Assembly: GCF_021605415.1 (NCBI RefSeq)
Contig: NZ_WKEQ01000006.1
Location: 62,001-126,000, forward strand
Reading direction: 5' to 3'
DNA: 64,000 nt
From: Pseudomonas syringae
GTDB taxonomy: Bacteria; Pseudomonadota; Gammaproteobacteria; Pseudomonadales; Pseudomonadaceae
Part shown: piece by piece, positions 16,954 through 26,312 of the stretch
Numbering within the stretch: the first letter of the stretch is position 1
Layout: each line of letters opens with the position of its first letter
Translations under genes and position numbers: made by a program
The notes under the pieces: model-generated
What the model was told of the DNA's origin: nothing
What the model saw: only the letters and a program-made list of their open reading frames with translations
Database searches by the model: none

Positions 16954-16986
16954 ACAAAAAACCCGGCCAACGCGCCGGGTTTTTTG
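16954..16986 (+). terminator. Rho-independent terminator of aroP
   Basis: An A-run, ACCCGGC (16961-16967), six-base loop, GCCGGGT (16974-16980), then a T-run; 15-47 bases beyond the aroP stop. Confidence 0.93.
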
Positions 16987-17003
16987 TGCCCTCGGATTCA
17001 GTC

Positions 17004-17035
17004 GATCCTTTGCAGGAGCGAGCCTGCAAAGGATC
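17004..17035. repeat. Palindrome upstream of arfB
   Basis: GATCCTTTGCAGG and CCTGCAAAGGATC are perfect 13-base inverted arms around a short loop. Probably another intergenic palindrome; it lies about 60 bases before arfB and could form a structure in its 5' leader. Confidence 0.7.
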
Positions 17036-17096
17036 TTCATCGGGTTCGGAATCTGTTTCGCGGTATCCTGCATGCTCTGAATACGGACGCTTTTCC

Positions 17097-17510
17097 ATGC
17101 TGGTGATTTCCAACAATGTGCATCTGCCGGATGCCGAGATCGAGTTGACCGCCATTCGCGCCCAGGGCGCCGGCGGGCAGAACGTCAACAAGGTGTCGAG
17201 CGCCATGCACTTGCGCTTCGACATTCCGGCCTCGTCGTTGCCCGAATTCTATAAGGAGCGGCTCTTGGCCCTGCGCGACAGTCGGATCACCAGCGACGGT
17301 GTGTTGATCATCAAGGCCCAGCAATACCGCACGCAGGAACAGAATCGCGCCGATGCATTGGAGCGGTTGGTCGAGCTGATTCTCAGCGCCACCAAAGTCG
17401 AAAAGAAACGCCGTCCGACCAAGCCGACACTCGGCTCGAAGAAACGCCGGCTCGAATCGAAAACCAAGCGCGGCAGCATCAAGGCCGGGCGTGGAAAAGT
17501 CGATTTCTAG
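17097..17510 (+). CDS. arfB: Alternative ribosome-rescue factor ArfB
   Basis: A 137-residue peptidyl-tRNA hydrolase that frees ribosomes stalled on messages without a stop codon. The release-factor-like domain carries the catalytic GGQ at residues 26-28 ([21 protein letters not shown]). The Lys/Arg-rich C-terminal tail ([20 protein letters not shown]) enters the empty mRNA channel. Length matches E. coli YaeJ (140). Start chosen at the ATG at 17097, where homology begins. The 3' end overlaps the convergent MFS gene by four bases. Confidence 0.93.
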   Translation: MLVISNNVHLPDAEIELTAIRAQGAGGQNVNKVSSAMHLRFDIPASSLPEFYKERLLALRDSRITSDGVLIIKAQQYRTQEQNRADALERLVELILSATKVEKKRRPTKPTLGSKKRRLESKTKRGSIKAGRGKVDF

Positions 17511-18706
17511 CGCGCCTCGCGTTCTTGCCGATACTTCGGTGCCTGCCGGTACAGATACAGGCTCAGCGCCAGACCACCCAACGCCGCCAGTGCCGCGAAG
17601 AGAAAGATCGAAGCAAACCCGAAGCCGGCAGCAATCGCCCCCGCCAGCGGCCCGGTGATCCCCAGCGACAAATCGATAAACAGTGAATAGGCACCGACCG
17701 CCGCGCCACGGCTCGACGCTGGCACCAGGTTCACCGCTTCAACGCCCAACGCCGGAAACACCAGCGAGAACCCGAAGCCGCTCAATGCCGCCCCGGCCAA
17801 TGCCCAATGGGCATCCGGCGCCAACCACAACAGCAGCAAGCCCAAGGTCTCCACTGACAGACAGGCAATCGCCACACGAAAGCCGCCCAGGCGATTGATG
17901 AGATTGCCAAACAGCAGCCGCGCACCAATGAAGCTGGCGCCGAACAGGCTCAGGCACAGTACGGCGTTTTCCCAATGCCGAGTCGCGTAATACAGGGTGA
18001 TGAACGTAGCGATAGTGCCGAAGCCAATCGAGCCGAGCGCCAGGCCGCAGCCGTGCGGGAACACCCGGCCCAACACATGCATGAACGGCAAGCGCTCACC
18101 GACGACAATCGGCGCGGCGGTTTTTGGCCAGGCCAGCAGCACGCCGAGCACCGCCAGCAACATGATGCTCACGCCCATGCTCCACAAGCCGAAACGGCTG
18201 ACCAGCCATACCCCGAACGGTGCGCCGATGGCCAATGCGCCATAACTGGCGATGCCGTTCCAGGAAATCACCTTGGCGGTGTTCGCCGCGCCGACGCGGC
18301 CGATGCCCCAACCGATTGAGCCGGAGCCGACCAGGCTTTCCGCGCTGCCGAGCACCAGTCGGCCGATGAGCAGGCTGATCAGGCTGACCATCGGCATGTT
18401 CGGCGTCCACGCCGACACCAGCATGAAAACACCGCTCAAGCCGCAACCGGCCAGGCCATACATCACCGCCAGTTTGCTGCCCTTGTTGTCGATGATTTTG
18501 CCCGCGTACGGACGACTGAGCAGGGTGGCGAGGTATTGCACGCTGATCACCAGGCCGGCGATCACGGCGCCAAACCCCAGGTCGCTGTGGACATAGCCGG
18601 GCAGTACGGCGAGCGGAATGCCGATGTTGAGGTAACCGATGAAGGTGAACAGGACGATGGAAACGACTTGCAGCGTGACCGCCAGGGGGCGCTGGTTTTC
18701 TGGCAT
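17507..18706 (-). CDS. MFS transporter, YhhS/YfcJ type
   Basis: A 399-residue major facilitator protein with 12 hydrophobic helices. The first part resembles the YhhS/YfcJ group ([37 protein letters not shown] for the motif-A loop). Members are putative drug or sugar exporters with few known substrates. It converges on arfB with a four-base overlap (17507-17510), so the two stops are interlocked. Confidence 0.87.
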   Translation of the reverse strand: MPENQRPLAVTLQVVSIVLFTFIGYLNIGIPLAVLPGYVHSDLGFGAVIAGLVISVQYLATLLSRPYAGKIIDNKGSKLAVMYGLAGCGLSGVFMLVSAWTPNMPMVSLISLLIGRLVLGSAESLVGSGSIGWGIGRVGAANTAKVISWNGIASYGALAIGAPFGVWLVSRFGLWSMGVSIMLLAVLGVLLAWPKTAAPIVVGERLPFMHVLGRVFPHGCGLALGSIGFGTIATFITLYYATRHWENAVLCLSLFGASFIGARLLFGNLINRLGGFRVAIACLSVETLGLLLLWLAPDAHWALAGAALSGFGFSLVFPALGVEAVNLVPASSRGAAVGAYSLFIDLSLGITGPLAGAIAAGFGFASIFLFAALAALGGLALSLYLYRQAPKYRQEREAR

Positions 18707-18808
18707 GGGTAAAGGTCCACGGGGGCAGCAGGATAGATAGGCTGCTTATGATACCGGCGCGTGCGAGTCAGGGGCGGGGAAAAGTAAAACTATTTGCCGG
18801 ATGGGAGT

Positions 18809-18991
18809 TCAGGCCTTAGGTGGGGCAACCAGTTGCGTCGTGACCAAGGCGGCGAGGGCGTTTTCTTCGCTGCCGAAACGGGCGAGCAGGGCGGCTTGTT
18901 TCTCCGGGGAGAGACGGTTCCAGATCTCGATCATTTTCTCGGTGGCGCCGATCAGGACGGCGGCTTGGCTTTCGGAAAATTCGTCGGTCAT
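18809..18991 (-). CDS. Conserved small protein of unknown function
   Basis: A 60-residue, probably helical acidic protein (MTDEFSESQAAVLIGATEKMIEIWNRL..., ending QLVAPPKA). No known domain. Sequence is coding-like, and I believe similar short ORFs occur in other pseudomonads. Its ribosome site is weak (GAGCCC). It is second after a 43-residue ORF on the same strand, with a long hairpin between. Confidence 0.55.
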   Translation of the reverse strand: MTDEFSESQAAVLIGATEKMIEIWNRLSPEKQAALLARFGSEENALAALVTTQLVAPPKA

Positions 18992-19011
18992 GGCGGGCTC
19001 GGTTTCAGGCA

Positions 19012-19043
19012 GTGTGGAAAGCGCATGTTAGCGCTTTCCACAC
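19012..19043. terminator. 13-base perfect hairpin between two tiny genes
   Basis: GTGTGGAAAGCGC (19012-19024) and GCGCTTTCCACAC (19031-19043) with an ATGTTA loop. No U-run on either strand; it could stabilise the message end of the 43-residue gene or attenuate read-through. Confidence 0.5.
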
Positions 19044-19062
19044 GGTCTGTACGGCGGGTGTT

Positions 19063-19194
19063 TCAGTCGTTGCTGTCGGCCGGACGGCTTTCAGCGGCTT
19101 CTTTCGGCTCGGGCTGTTGGGCACCGGCTTGTTGCGTGGTCGTCTGCTCAGGTTCGTGCAGGCTTGGGAAGGGGAGATTAGGAATCTCGTGCAT
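19063..19194 (-). CDS. Small Gln/Pro/Glu-rich protein of unknown function
   Basis: A 43-residue ORF (starts MHEIPNLPFPSLHEPEQTTT, ends RPADSND) with a strong GAGGAG eight bases before the ATG at 19194. Low complexity and probably disordered. Function unknown. Confidence 0.5.
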   Translation of the reverse strand: MHEIPNLPFPSLHEPEQTTTQQAGAQQPEPKEAAESRPADSND

Positions 19195-19344
19195 GGTTGC
19201 GCTCCTCGCTAAGTCTGTTGATAGATCTGGTAGATCCGCGCTTTTAGAAAGCTTGCGAAGGATACAGCAGTAAAAATGACAATAAGACCTTTAATTCAAT
19301 TTATTGCGACAAATGGCCGCAGGGGGGCGCCAGAAGAATGTTAC

Positions 19345-19377
19345 TGATCGTTCCCGCGCGGAGCGTGGGAACGATCA
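19345..19377. repeat. REP palindrome downstream of phhC
   Basis: TGATCGTTCCC and GGGAACGATCA inverted arms around a short GC core, the same family as 3862-3969. It lies eight bases beyond the phhC stop and may act as its transcription end. Confidence 0.85.
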
Positions 19378-19384
19378 TCAACCA

Positions 19385-20578
19385 TTATTGGCTGACGTCG
19401 GCGATGGCTTGCGCGAGCAAGGCCAGCCGCGTGGCGTCAATGCCGGCGACGTTGGCCCGGCCCGTGCCGACCATGTACACGCTGTGATGGTCGCGCAGGT
19501 TTTTCACCTGTTCCGGCGAGAGGCCGGTGTAGGAGAACATCCCGCGCTGCGTGCCGACGTGCGCATAACGCTCGCGCAAACCGTGTGGCTCCAGTGCTTC
19601 CACCAGGCCGCTGCGCAGTTGCGCGATGCGCGAACGCATGGCCTCCACTTCATCGGCCCAGCGCGCTTTCAATTCCGGATCGTCGAGAATGGTCGCCACC
19701 ACTGCCGCACCGTGATCCGGCGGCGTTGACCACAGGTTGCGGGCGATGTTGGCCAGTTGGCTGCGGATGTCGATGAGCTTGTCGGCGGTTTTCGCGCAGA
19801 CGATCAGCGCACCGGTGCGGTCGCGGTAGAGGCCGAAGTTTTTCGAGCAGGAACTGGTGATCAGCACTTCCGGCAGTTCAGCGGCAAACAGCCGGGTCGA
19901 CCACGCGTCCTGTTCCAGACCGTCGCCAAAACCCTGATAGGCGAAGTCGATCAACGGCAGCAAATCGCGACGACGCACAACGTCCAGCACACGACGCCAG
20001 TCGTCATGGCTCAGGTCGAAACCGGTCGGGTTGTGGCAGCAGGCGTGCAGCAATACCACGTCGCCCTTGGGCACTTCGTTGAGCACCGCGAGCATTGCTT
20101 CGACATCGAGACGGTTGTCGCTGCCCACATAAGGGTAGTGGCTGACCTTGACTCCGGCCGCCGCGAAAATCGTTTCGTGGATCGGCCACGTCGGATTGCT
20201 CAGCCAGACGCCACGGCCCGGCAGGCACTGGGCGATGAAGTCGGCACTCAGGCGCAGTGCACCGGTTCCGCCCGGAGTCTGTGTGGCGCCGACGCGTTGC
20301 TCGGTGATCAAGGCTGAATCGGCACCGAGCACCAGTTCATTGATGACTTTACCGAATAGCGGATTACCGTGACCGCCGATGTAAGTCTTGGTGTTCTGAC
20401 TTTCAACCAGACGCGCCTCGGCGATTTTCACCGCTTCGGGGATCGGCGTCAGGCCTTGGGCATCTTTATAGACGCCAACGCCGAGGTCGAACTTGCGTGG
20501 GTTGGCGTCCTGAGCGTAAGCCTCCATGAGGCCCAGAATCGGGTCGCCGGGAACTCGGCCGATGGCGTCGAAATGCAT
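19385..20578 (-). CDS. phhC: Aromatic amino acid aminotransferase PhhC
   Basis: A 397-residue class I PLP aminotransferase of the TyrB/AspC type, last gene of the phenylalanine hydroxylase operon; it converts tyrosine (and phenylalanine) to the keto acid. The N-terminal ILGLMEAYAQDANPRKFDLGVGVYKD and the central HACCHNPTG are conserved; the cofactor lysine is Lys246 in SSCSKNFGLYRDRTG. The start ATG overlaps the phhB stop (TAATG), so translation is coupled. Confidence 0.92.
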   Translation of the reverse strand: MHFDAIGRVPGDPILGLMEAYAQDANPRKFDLGVGVYKDAQGLTPIPEAVKIAEARLVESQNTKTYIGGHGNPLFGKVINELVLGADSALITEQRVGATQTPGGTGALRLSADFIAQCLPGRGVWLSNPTWPIHETIFAAAGVKVSHYPYVGSDNRLDVEAMLAVLNEVPKGDVVLLHACCHNPTGFDLSHDDWRRVLDVVRRRDLLPLIDFAYQGFGDGLEQDAWSTRLFAAELPEVLITSSCSKNFGLYRDRTGALIVCAKTADKLIDIRSQLANIARNLWSTPPDHGAAVVATILDDPELKARWADEVEAMRSRIAQLRSGLVEALEPHGLRERYAHVGTQRGMFSYTGLSPEQVKNLRDHHSVYMVGTGRANVAGIDATRLALLAQAIADVSQ

Positions 20579-20934
20579 TACTTGCGTCCTTCTGCGGTCT
20601 TGGCCACTTCGTCAGTGCGCGCTGCCATGATGAAGTCGTTGCGGTGCAGGCCTTTGATCGAGTGGCTCCACCAGGTCACGGTGACTTTGCCCCACTCGGT
20701 CAGCAGGCCCGGATGGTGACCTTCAGCCTCGGAAATTTCGCCGACGGCGTTGGTGAACGCCAGCGCGTGTTTGAAATTCTTGAACAGGAAAACTTTCTCC
20801 AGTTGCATCACGCCGTCGCGCACTTCGATGTTCCAGTCAGGGATCTGCTTGATCAGGATCGGCAGTTCTTCGTCGCTGACTTGTGGCGCATCGGCACGGC
20901 AGGCTTCGCAGTGGGCTTGGTTCAGAGCGTTCAT
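20578..20934 (-). CDS. phhB: Pterin-4a-carbinolamine dehydratase PhhB
   Basis: A 118-residue dehydratase that recycles the 4a-hydroxy-tetrahydropterin made by PhhA. The motif [41 protein letters not shown] contains the catalytic HH and the later His. The start is the ATG at 20934 ([11 protein letters not shown]), after AGGAA. It is 69 bases downstream of phhA and overlaps phhC. Confidence 0.94.
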   Translation of the reverse strand: MNALNQAHCEACRADAPQVSDEELPILIKQIPDWNIEVRDGVMQLEKVFLFKNFKHALAFTNAVGEISEAEGHHPGLLTEWGKVTVTWWSHSIKGLHRNDFIMAARTDEVAKTAEGRK

Positions 20935-21003
20935 GGTGAGTTCCTGAATTCGGTTCTTATTGGAAAATACGGGTTTTGCGCGCAAGTCGCGAGCGGGATC
21001 TGC

Positions 21004-21795
21004 TCAGGCCGCTTTCGGCTTGGGCGGAAATTTCGGTGCATGCAGACCCAACTGCATGCCTTGCTTGACCATGCTCATGATGTCTTCGTGGGCAAGATCG
21101 AACAGGCGCTTGAGGTTGGGCAGGACAAAGTACAGCGGTTGCAGTATGTCGATGCGATACGGGGTGCGCATGGCTTCCAGCGGATCGAAGGCCTGGTGCT
21201 CGGGCTCGTCCGACAGGGAGTAAACGGTTTCTTTCGGCGAAGATAAAATGCCGCCGCCATAGATGCGCTGGCCTTGCGGGGTGTCGACCAGGCCGAATTC
21301 GATGGTCATCCAGTACAGGCGCGCCAGATAAACGCGTTCTTCCTTGCTGGCTTGCAGACCAAGCTTGCCGTAGGTGTGGGTGAATTCGGCGAACCACGGA
21401 TTGGTCAGCAGCGGGCAGTGACCAAAGATCTCATGGAAAATATCGGGTTCTTGCAAGTAATCCAGTTCTTCGCGGGTGCGTATAAATGTCGCCACTGGAA
21501 ATTGCTTGCTGGCGAGCAGCTCGAAGAACGTCTGAAAAGGGATCAGCGCCGGAACGCGGGCGACCTGCCAGCCCGTGGTCTCGCCAAGGACTTTATTGAT
21601 TTCGCCCAGTTGCGGAATGCGGTCGTGAGGCAGGCCGAGTTTTTCGATGCCGTCGAGATATTCCTGGCAGGCGCGACCCTCGATCACTTTCAACTGGCGG
21701 GTGATCAGCGTGTTCCACACCGCGTGTTCTTCGGCGGGGTAGTCGATAAAACCTTGCGCATCGGGCTCGCGGGCCACGTAGTGCGTCTGCTTCAT
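21004..21795 (-). CDS. phhA: Phenylalanine 4-monooxygenase PhhA
   Basis: A 263-residue non-haem iron, tetrahydropterin-dependent enzyme turning phenylalanine into tyrosine. The iron ligands are His121 and His126 in FHEIFGHCPLL and Glu166 in YWMTIEFGLV, matching the P. aeruginosa enzyme. It has no N-terminal regulatory ACT domain, as usual in bacteria. First gene of phhABC, transcribed away from phhR. GGAG precedes the start. Confidence 0.96.
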   Translation of the reverse strand: MKQTHYVAREPDAQGFIDYPAEEHAVWNTLITRQLKVIEGRACQEYLDGIEKLGLPHDRIPQLGEINKVLGETTGWQVARVPALIPFQTFFELLASKQFPVATFIRTREELDYLQEPDIFHEIFGHCPLLTNPWFAEFTHTYGKLGLQASKEERVYLARLYWMTIEFGLVDTPQGQRIYGGGILSSPKETVYSLSDEPEHQAFDPLEAMRTPYRIDILQPLYFVLPNLKRLFDLAHEDIMSMVKQGMQLGLHAPKFPPKPKAA

Positions 21796-22167
21796 GCAGC
21801 TCTCCTGCTAGGGGATGCGATTATTGTTATGTGTAGCGATGGACATAGGAATAACGCAGGAAGTGCCGGGTTGCAGCTGGGCGAGGCGAGCCTTACGTCT
21901 GGACAAAGTGGTGATTTTGTAAAGTATTCGTTACGAAATTCGACGGGCTTAGCAATCTTGGCGATTGGAGGGCTTGAATGTGCGCATTTCTGTCACATAA
22001 TCTTGACGATTATCTGCGCGCTTCGGTAGAAAGCCGTGGCGAATTCCCTGTAGGAGCGAGCCTGCTCGCGATAGCAGACTGTCATTCAACATCAATGTCG
22101 CGTGATGCGCCGCCATCGCGAGCAGGCTCACTCCTACAGGGTCCATCGTTTTAACCAGGTCTTTCAT
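21796..22167. promoter_or_regulatory. Divergent phhA / phhR control region
   Basis: A 372-base gap between the divergent genes. TGTAAA-N6-GTTACG at 21918-21935 partly matches the PhhR/TyrR box (TGTAAA-N6-TTTACA). A REP pair fills 22049-22138 next to phhR. I see no clear -24/-12 element for phhA here. Confidence 0.5.
22049..22138. repeat. REP inverted repeat pair upstream of phhR
   Basis: TGTAGGAGCGAGCCTGCTCG at the left and CGAGCAGGCTCACTCCTACA at the right are near-perfect inverted arms; same family as 11612-11701. It ends only 29 bases before the phhR start, so the phhR promoter must lie within or upstream of it. Confidence 0.88.
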
Positions 22168-23730
22168 ATGCGTATCAAAGTCCATTGCCAGAACCGCATC
22201 GGCATCCTGCGTGACATTCTCAATCTGTTGGTCGAGTACGGCATCAACGTCGCCCGTGGCGAAGTCGGTGGTGAGCACGGCAACGCGATCTACCTGCATT
22301 GCCCGAACCTGATCAACATCCAGTTCCAGGCATTGCGTCCGAAGTTTGAGGCGATCGGCGGGGTATTCGGCGTCAAGCGTGTGGGACTGATGCCCAGCGA
22401 GCGTCGGCATATGGAGCTCAACGCTTTGCTGGGGGCATTGGAGTTTCCGGTGCTGTCGATCGACATGGGCGGCTCTATCGTTGCGGCGAACCGCGCGGCG
22501 GCGCAATTGCTCGGCGTGCGGGTGGACGAGGTGCCGGGGATTCCGTTGTCGCGTTACGCCGAGGATTTCGACTTGCCGGAGCTGGTGCGTGCCAACAAAT
22601 CGCGAATCAATGGCATGCGCGTGAAGGTCAAGGGTGACGTGTTTCTCGCTGACATCGCGCCTTTGCAATCGGAACACGACGACAGTGAAGCCATGGCTGG
22701 CGCGGTATTGACGCTGCACCGCGCCGACCGGGTCGGCGAGCGCATCTATAACGTGCGCAAGCAAGAGCTGCGCGGCTTCGACAGCATTTTCCAGAGTTCG
22801 AAAGTGATGGCGGCGGTGGTGCGCGAGGCTCGACGCATGGCACCGCTGGATGCGCCGCTATTGATTGAGGGGGAAACCGGCACCGGTAAAGAATTGCTGG
22901 CTCGCGCCTGTCACCTCGCCAGTCCGCGTGGGCAGTCGCCGCTGATGGCGCTCAATTGCGCGGGTTTGCCGGAATCGATGGCCGAAACCGAATTGTTCGG
23001 CTACGGCCCCGGTGCTTTCGAAGGCGCGCGCGCGGAAGGCAAGTTGGGGCTGCTGGAACTGACGGCGGGCGGCACGCTGTTTCTCGATGGCGTAGGAGAA
23101 ATGAGCCCGCGCTTGCAGGTGAAATTACTGCGCTTTCTGCAGGACGGCTGCTTCCGTCGTGTGGGAAGTGATGAAGAGGTTTACCTCGATGTGAGGGTGA
23201 TCTGCGCAACGCAGGTGGATTTGTCCGAACTCTGCGCCCGAGGTGAATTCCGTCAGGATTTGTACCATCGCCTGAACGTGCTTTCTCTGCACATTCCGCC
23301 CCTGCGCGAATGCCTCGACGGATTGGCGCCGCTGGTGGAGCACTTCCTCGACCAGGCGAGCCGGCAGATCGGTTGCTCGCTGCCGAAACTGGCGCCGGCA
23401 GCGATGGATCGACTCAGCCATTACCATTGGCCGGGCAACGTGCGGCAACTGGAGAACGTGCTGTTTCAGGCGGTGTCGCTGTGCGACGGCGGCACGGTCA
23501 AGGCCGAACATATTCGTTTGCCGGATTACGGTGTGCGTCAGCCGCTGGGCGATTTTTCGCTGGACGGTGGGCTCGACGAAATCGTCGGGCGCTTCGAAAA
23601 AGCGGTGCTGGAAAGGCTGTATTCCGAGCACCCTAGCAGCCGGCAACTGGGCAAACGGCTGGGGGTTTCACACACCACGATTGCCAACAAGTTGCGTGAG
23701 TATGAAGTGGGCAAGGACAGCCAACCCTAA
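22168..23730 (+). CDS. phhR: TyrR-family regulator PhhR
   Basis: A 520-residue activator of aromatic amino acid genes. An N-terminal ACT domain (1-about 70, MRIKVHCQNRIGILRDILNLL) is followed by a PAS domain (about 78-190), an AAA+ ATPase domain (about 205-430, Walker A GETGTGKE) and a TyrR-type HTH (RQLGKRLGVSHTTIANKLREY). The sigma-54-contact motif GAFTGA is replaced by GAFEGA, as expected for TyrR/PhhR proteins that work with sigma-70. It is divergent from phhABC and probably also controls aroP. The upstream extension of the frame runs through a REP element and is rejected. Confidence 0.92.
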   Translation: MRIKVHCQNRIGILRDILNLLVEYGINVARGEVGGEHGNAIYLHCPNLINIQFQALRPKFEAIGGVFGVKRVGLMPSERRHMELNALLGALEFPVLSIDMGGSIVAANRAAAQLLGVRVDEVPGIPLSRYAEDFDLPELVRANKSRINGMRVKVKGDVFLADIAPLQSEHDDSEAMAGAVLTLHRADRVGERIYNVRKQELRGFDSIFQSSKVMAAVVREARRMAPLDAPLLIEGETGTGKELLARACHLASPRGQSPLMALNCAGLPESMAETELFGYGPGAFEGARAEGKLGLLELTAGGTLFLDGVGEMSPRLQVKLLRFLQDGCFRRVGSDEEVYLDVRVICATQVDLSELCARGEFRQDLYHRLNVLSLHIPPLRECLDGLAPLVEHFLDQASRQIGCSLPKLAPAAMDRLSHYHWPGNVRQLENVLFQAVSLCDGGTVKAEHIRLPDYGVRQPLGDFSLDGGLDEIVGRFEKAVLERLYSEHPSSRQLGKRLGVSHTTIANKLREYEVGKDSQP

Positions 23731-23737
23731 GATCAAG

Positions 23738-23817
23738 AGATCGCAGCCTTCGGCAGTTCCTACAGTTGGTATGCGATCCCTGTAGGAGCTGCGGCACGCT
23801 GCGATCTTTGCCGCGAA
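23738..23817. repeat. REP pair after phhR
   Basis: AGATCGCAGCC near 23738 and CTGCGATCT ending near 23816, with CTACAG / CTGTAG inner ends, form an imperfect inverted pair between phhR and the flgF promoter. Related to 5332-5411 and 61154-61193. Confidence 0.75.
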
Positions 23818-23919
23818 GCGGCACAACACCGCCGGTTTTTCGACTTCGATACATTTCCCCAATCCCCGCATTTCCCCTCAAACCCTTTGTTTCCCGGCAC
23901 TGCGGTCGTAAAAATAAAG

Positions 23920-23938
23920 TTGGTCTGCAAATTGCTTA
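23920..23938 (+). promoter_or_regulatory. Sigma-54 promoter of flgFGHIJKL
   Basis: TTGGTCTGCAAATTGCTT: GG at 23922-23923 and GC at 23934-23935 are separated by exactly ten bases, the RpoN rule (TGGCAC-N5-TTGC). It is about 55 bases before flgF and fits FleQ/RpoN control of basal-body genes. Confidence 0.8.
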
Positions 23939-23992
23939 TGGCTCAGCAGTAACGCGGTGGGCGGCAAACGTCCGGCATGCAGAGGAAAGAGC

Positions 23993-24733
23993 GTGGACAA
24001 ATACCTTTATGTGGCAATGACCGGCGCCAGCCAAAACGCGCTGGCGCAGAAGGCTCATGCCAACAACCTGGCGAACATTTCCACCAACGGTTTTCAGCGC
24101 GATCTGGAACAGGCGCGTTCGATGCCGGTATTTGGTGACAGCTTTCCGGCGCGCGCGTTTGCCATGAGCGAACGGCCTGCCACCGACTTCACTTCAGGTT
24201 CGCTGGTCGAGACCGGTCGTGACCTGGACGTGGCCGTGACCGGCAATGGCTGGATGGCCGTGCAGAACCCGAGCGGTGGCGAAAGCTACGTGCGCACCGG
24301 CAGTCTCAACGTCGATGCCCTCGGTGTGTTGCGTGCCGGCAATGGCATGCCGGTGATGGGCAATGGCGGCCCGATTGCCGTGCCGCCGGAGCAGCAGATC
24401 GAAATCGGCGAGGACGGCACTATCAGTATTCGTGCGATGGGCGAAGGCCCGCGCGTCATGGCCGAAGTTGACCGCATCAAACTGGTCAACCCTGACATCA
24501 AGAACATGACGAAGGGCCTCGACGGTTCGATCTACACCAAGGACGGCCAGCCTGCGCCGGCCGATGCCAACGTCAAACTGGTGTCCGGTTTCCTTGAGTC
24601 GAGCAACGTCAATGCCGTGGAAGAGATGACCTCGGTGCTGGCCCTGGCCAAGCAATTCGAGTTGCACGTCAAGATGATGAACACCGCTAAAGACGACGAC
24701 CAGGCCATGGCTCGGGTCTTGCAGATCAGCTAA
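23993..24733 (+). CDS. flgF: Flagellar proximal rod protein FlgF
   Basis: A 246-residue rod protein. The N-terminal rod signature is AHANNLANISTNGFQRD, and the C-terminal helix ends SSNVNAVEEMTSVLALAKQFELHVKMM. The start is the GTG at 23993 after AGAGGA. It opens the flgFGHIJKL operon; flgBCDE are not in the window, and phhR lies directly upstream. Confidence 0.95.
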   Translation: MDKYLYVAMTGASQNALAQKAHANNLANISTNGFQRDLEQARSMPVFGDSFPARAFAMSERPATDFTSGSLVETGRDLDVAVTGNGWMAVQNPSGGESYVRTGSLNVDALGVLRAGNGMPVMGNGGPIAVPPEQQIEIGEDGTISIRAMGEGPRVMAEVDRIKLVNPDIKNMTKGLDGSIYTKDGQPAPADANVKLVSGFLESSNVNAVEEMTSVLALAKQFELHVKMMNTAKDDDQAMARVLQIS

Positions 24734-24778
24734 TTATCAGAACGTCGCGCCGTAAAACAGGCGCACGAGGAGAATCGA

Positions 24779-25564
24779 ATGCTTCCGGCTCTATGGGTTG
24801 CCAAAACCGGTCTGTCCGCCCAGGACACCAACCTGACCACCATTTCCAACAACCTGGCGAACGTGTCGACCACGGGTTTCAAACGTGACCGCGCCGAGTT
24901 CCAGGACTTGCTCTATCAGATCAAACGCCAGCCAGGCGCCCAGTCGACCCAGGACAGCGAACTGCCGTCGGGTCTGCAAGTGGGTACCGGTGTGCGCATC
25001 GTCGGCACCCAGAAAAACTTCACCGCCGGTAGCCTGCAAACCACTGAGCAGCCGCTGGACATGGCCATCGACGGTCGCGGTTTCTTCCAGATCCTGCAGC
25101 CGGACGGCACCACGTCCTACACCCGCGACGGTACTTTCCACCTCGATTCCAACGGCCAGATCGTCAACGCCAGCGGTTTCGCGCTGGAGCCGGCCATCGT
25201 GATTCCGAACAACGCTCAGACCTTCACCGTGGGTCGCGACGGCACTGTGTCGATCACCGTTGCCGGCAACCCGGCGTCGCAAGTGATCGGCAACCTGCAA
25301 ACCGCCGACTTCATCAACCCGGCCGGTCTGCAAGCCGTGGGCAACAACCTGTTCCTGGAGACCGCTGCCAGCGGCGCGCCGCAAGTCGGCACCCCGGGCC
25401 TGGCCGGTTTCGGCACCACGCTGCAGAACACTTTGGAAACCTCCAACGTCAGCACCGTTGAGGAGATGGTCAACATGATCACCACTCAACGCGCCTACGA
25501 GATGAACTCCAAGGTGATCTCCACCGCCGACCAGATGCTCTCGTTCGTAACGCAGAATCTGTAA
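24779..25564 (+). CDS. flgG: Flagellar distal rod protein FlgG
   Basis: A 261-residue distal rod protein linking the rod to the hook. It has the TISNNLANVSTTGFKRDRAEFQDLLYQ start motif and the SNVSTVEEMVNMITTQRAYEMNSKVI end motif, which form the D0 coiled coil. Length equals the E. coli/Salmonella protein (260). AGGAG precedes the ATG. Confidence 0.97.
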   Translation: MLPALWVAKTGLSAQDTNLTTISNNLANVSTTGFKRDRAEFQDLLYQIKRQPGAQSTQDSELPSGLQVGTGVRIVGTQKNFTAGSLQTTEQPLDMAIDGRGFFQILQPDGTTSYTRDGTFHLDSNGQIVNASGFALEPAIVIPNNAQTFTVGRDGTVSITVAGNPASQVIGNLQTADFINPAGLQAVGNNLFLETAASGAPQVGTPGLAGFGTTLQNTLETSNVSTVEEMVNMITTQRAYEMNSKVISTADQMLSFVTQNL

Positions 25565-25616
25565 TCAAGTCTATGGGGCGGCCCTGAGGTCGCCTGCAAC
25601 ACCGTGAGGTAGGGTC

Positions 25617-26312
25617 ATGAATCGCTTTGTATCCGTTTTGGCTTTGAGTGGAGTCGTCTCGCTTGCGGGTTGCGTCGCGCCGCCGCCCAAGCCCAATGAC
25701 CCTTACTACGCGCCGGTGTTGCCGCGGACGCCGTTGCCGGCGGCCGCCAATAATGGCTCGATTTATCAGGCCGGTTTCGAGCAGAACCTGTACAGCGATC
25801 GCAAGGCATTCCGGGTCGGTGACATCATCACCATCACCCTGAACGAGCGCACCCAGGCCAGCAAGAACGCCAACTCGCAGATCGACAAGACCAGCGACAC
25901 CAGCGTCGGCCTGACCTCGTTGTTCGGTTCCAGCCTGACCACCAATAACCCGATTGGCAGCAATGACCTGAGTCTCAGCGCCGGTTATAACGCCGACCGC
26001 GCGACCAAGGGTGACAGCAAGTCCGGGCAGAGCAACAGCTTGACCGGTTCGATCACTGTGACCGTCGCCGACGTGCTGCCTAACGGCATCATCGCCATTC
26101 GCGGCGAGAAGTGGCTGACCCTCAATACTGGCGATGAGCTGGTGCGGATCGCGGGCATGGTGCGCGCCGATGATATCGCCACCGACAACACCGTCTCGTC
26201 GACCCGGGTCGCCGATGCGCGCATTACCTATTCGGGTACCGGTGCGTTTGCCGATGCGAGTCAGCCAGGCTGGTTCGACCGTTTCTTCCTCAGCCCGCTG
26301 TTCCCTTTCTAG
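25617..26312 (+). CDS. flgH: Flagellar L-ring lipoprotein FlgH
   Basis: A 231-residue outer-membrane L-ring subunit. A lipoprotein signal with lipobox LAGC (Cys about 19) opens the protein; the core has [23 protein letters not shown] and [21 protein letters not shown], family hallmarks. flgI begins at the very next base after its stop. Confidence 0.96.
   Translation: MNRFVSVLALSGVVSLAGCVAPPPKPNDPYYAPVLPRTPLPAAANNGSIYQAGFEQNLYSDRKAFRVGDIITITLNERTQASKNANSQIDKTSDTSVGLTSLFGSSLTTNNPIGSNDLSLSAGYNADRATKGDSKSGQSNSLTGSITVTVADVLPNGIIAIRGEKWLTLNTGDELVRIAGMVRADDIATDNTVSSTRVADARITYSGTGAFADASQPGWFDRFFLSPLFPF

Noticed and set aside
23738..23817. Considered as a terminator for phhR
   Set aside because: It matches the REP family better than a Rho-independent terminator, since no U-run follows.
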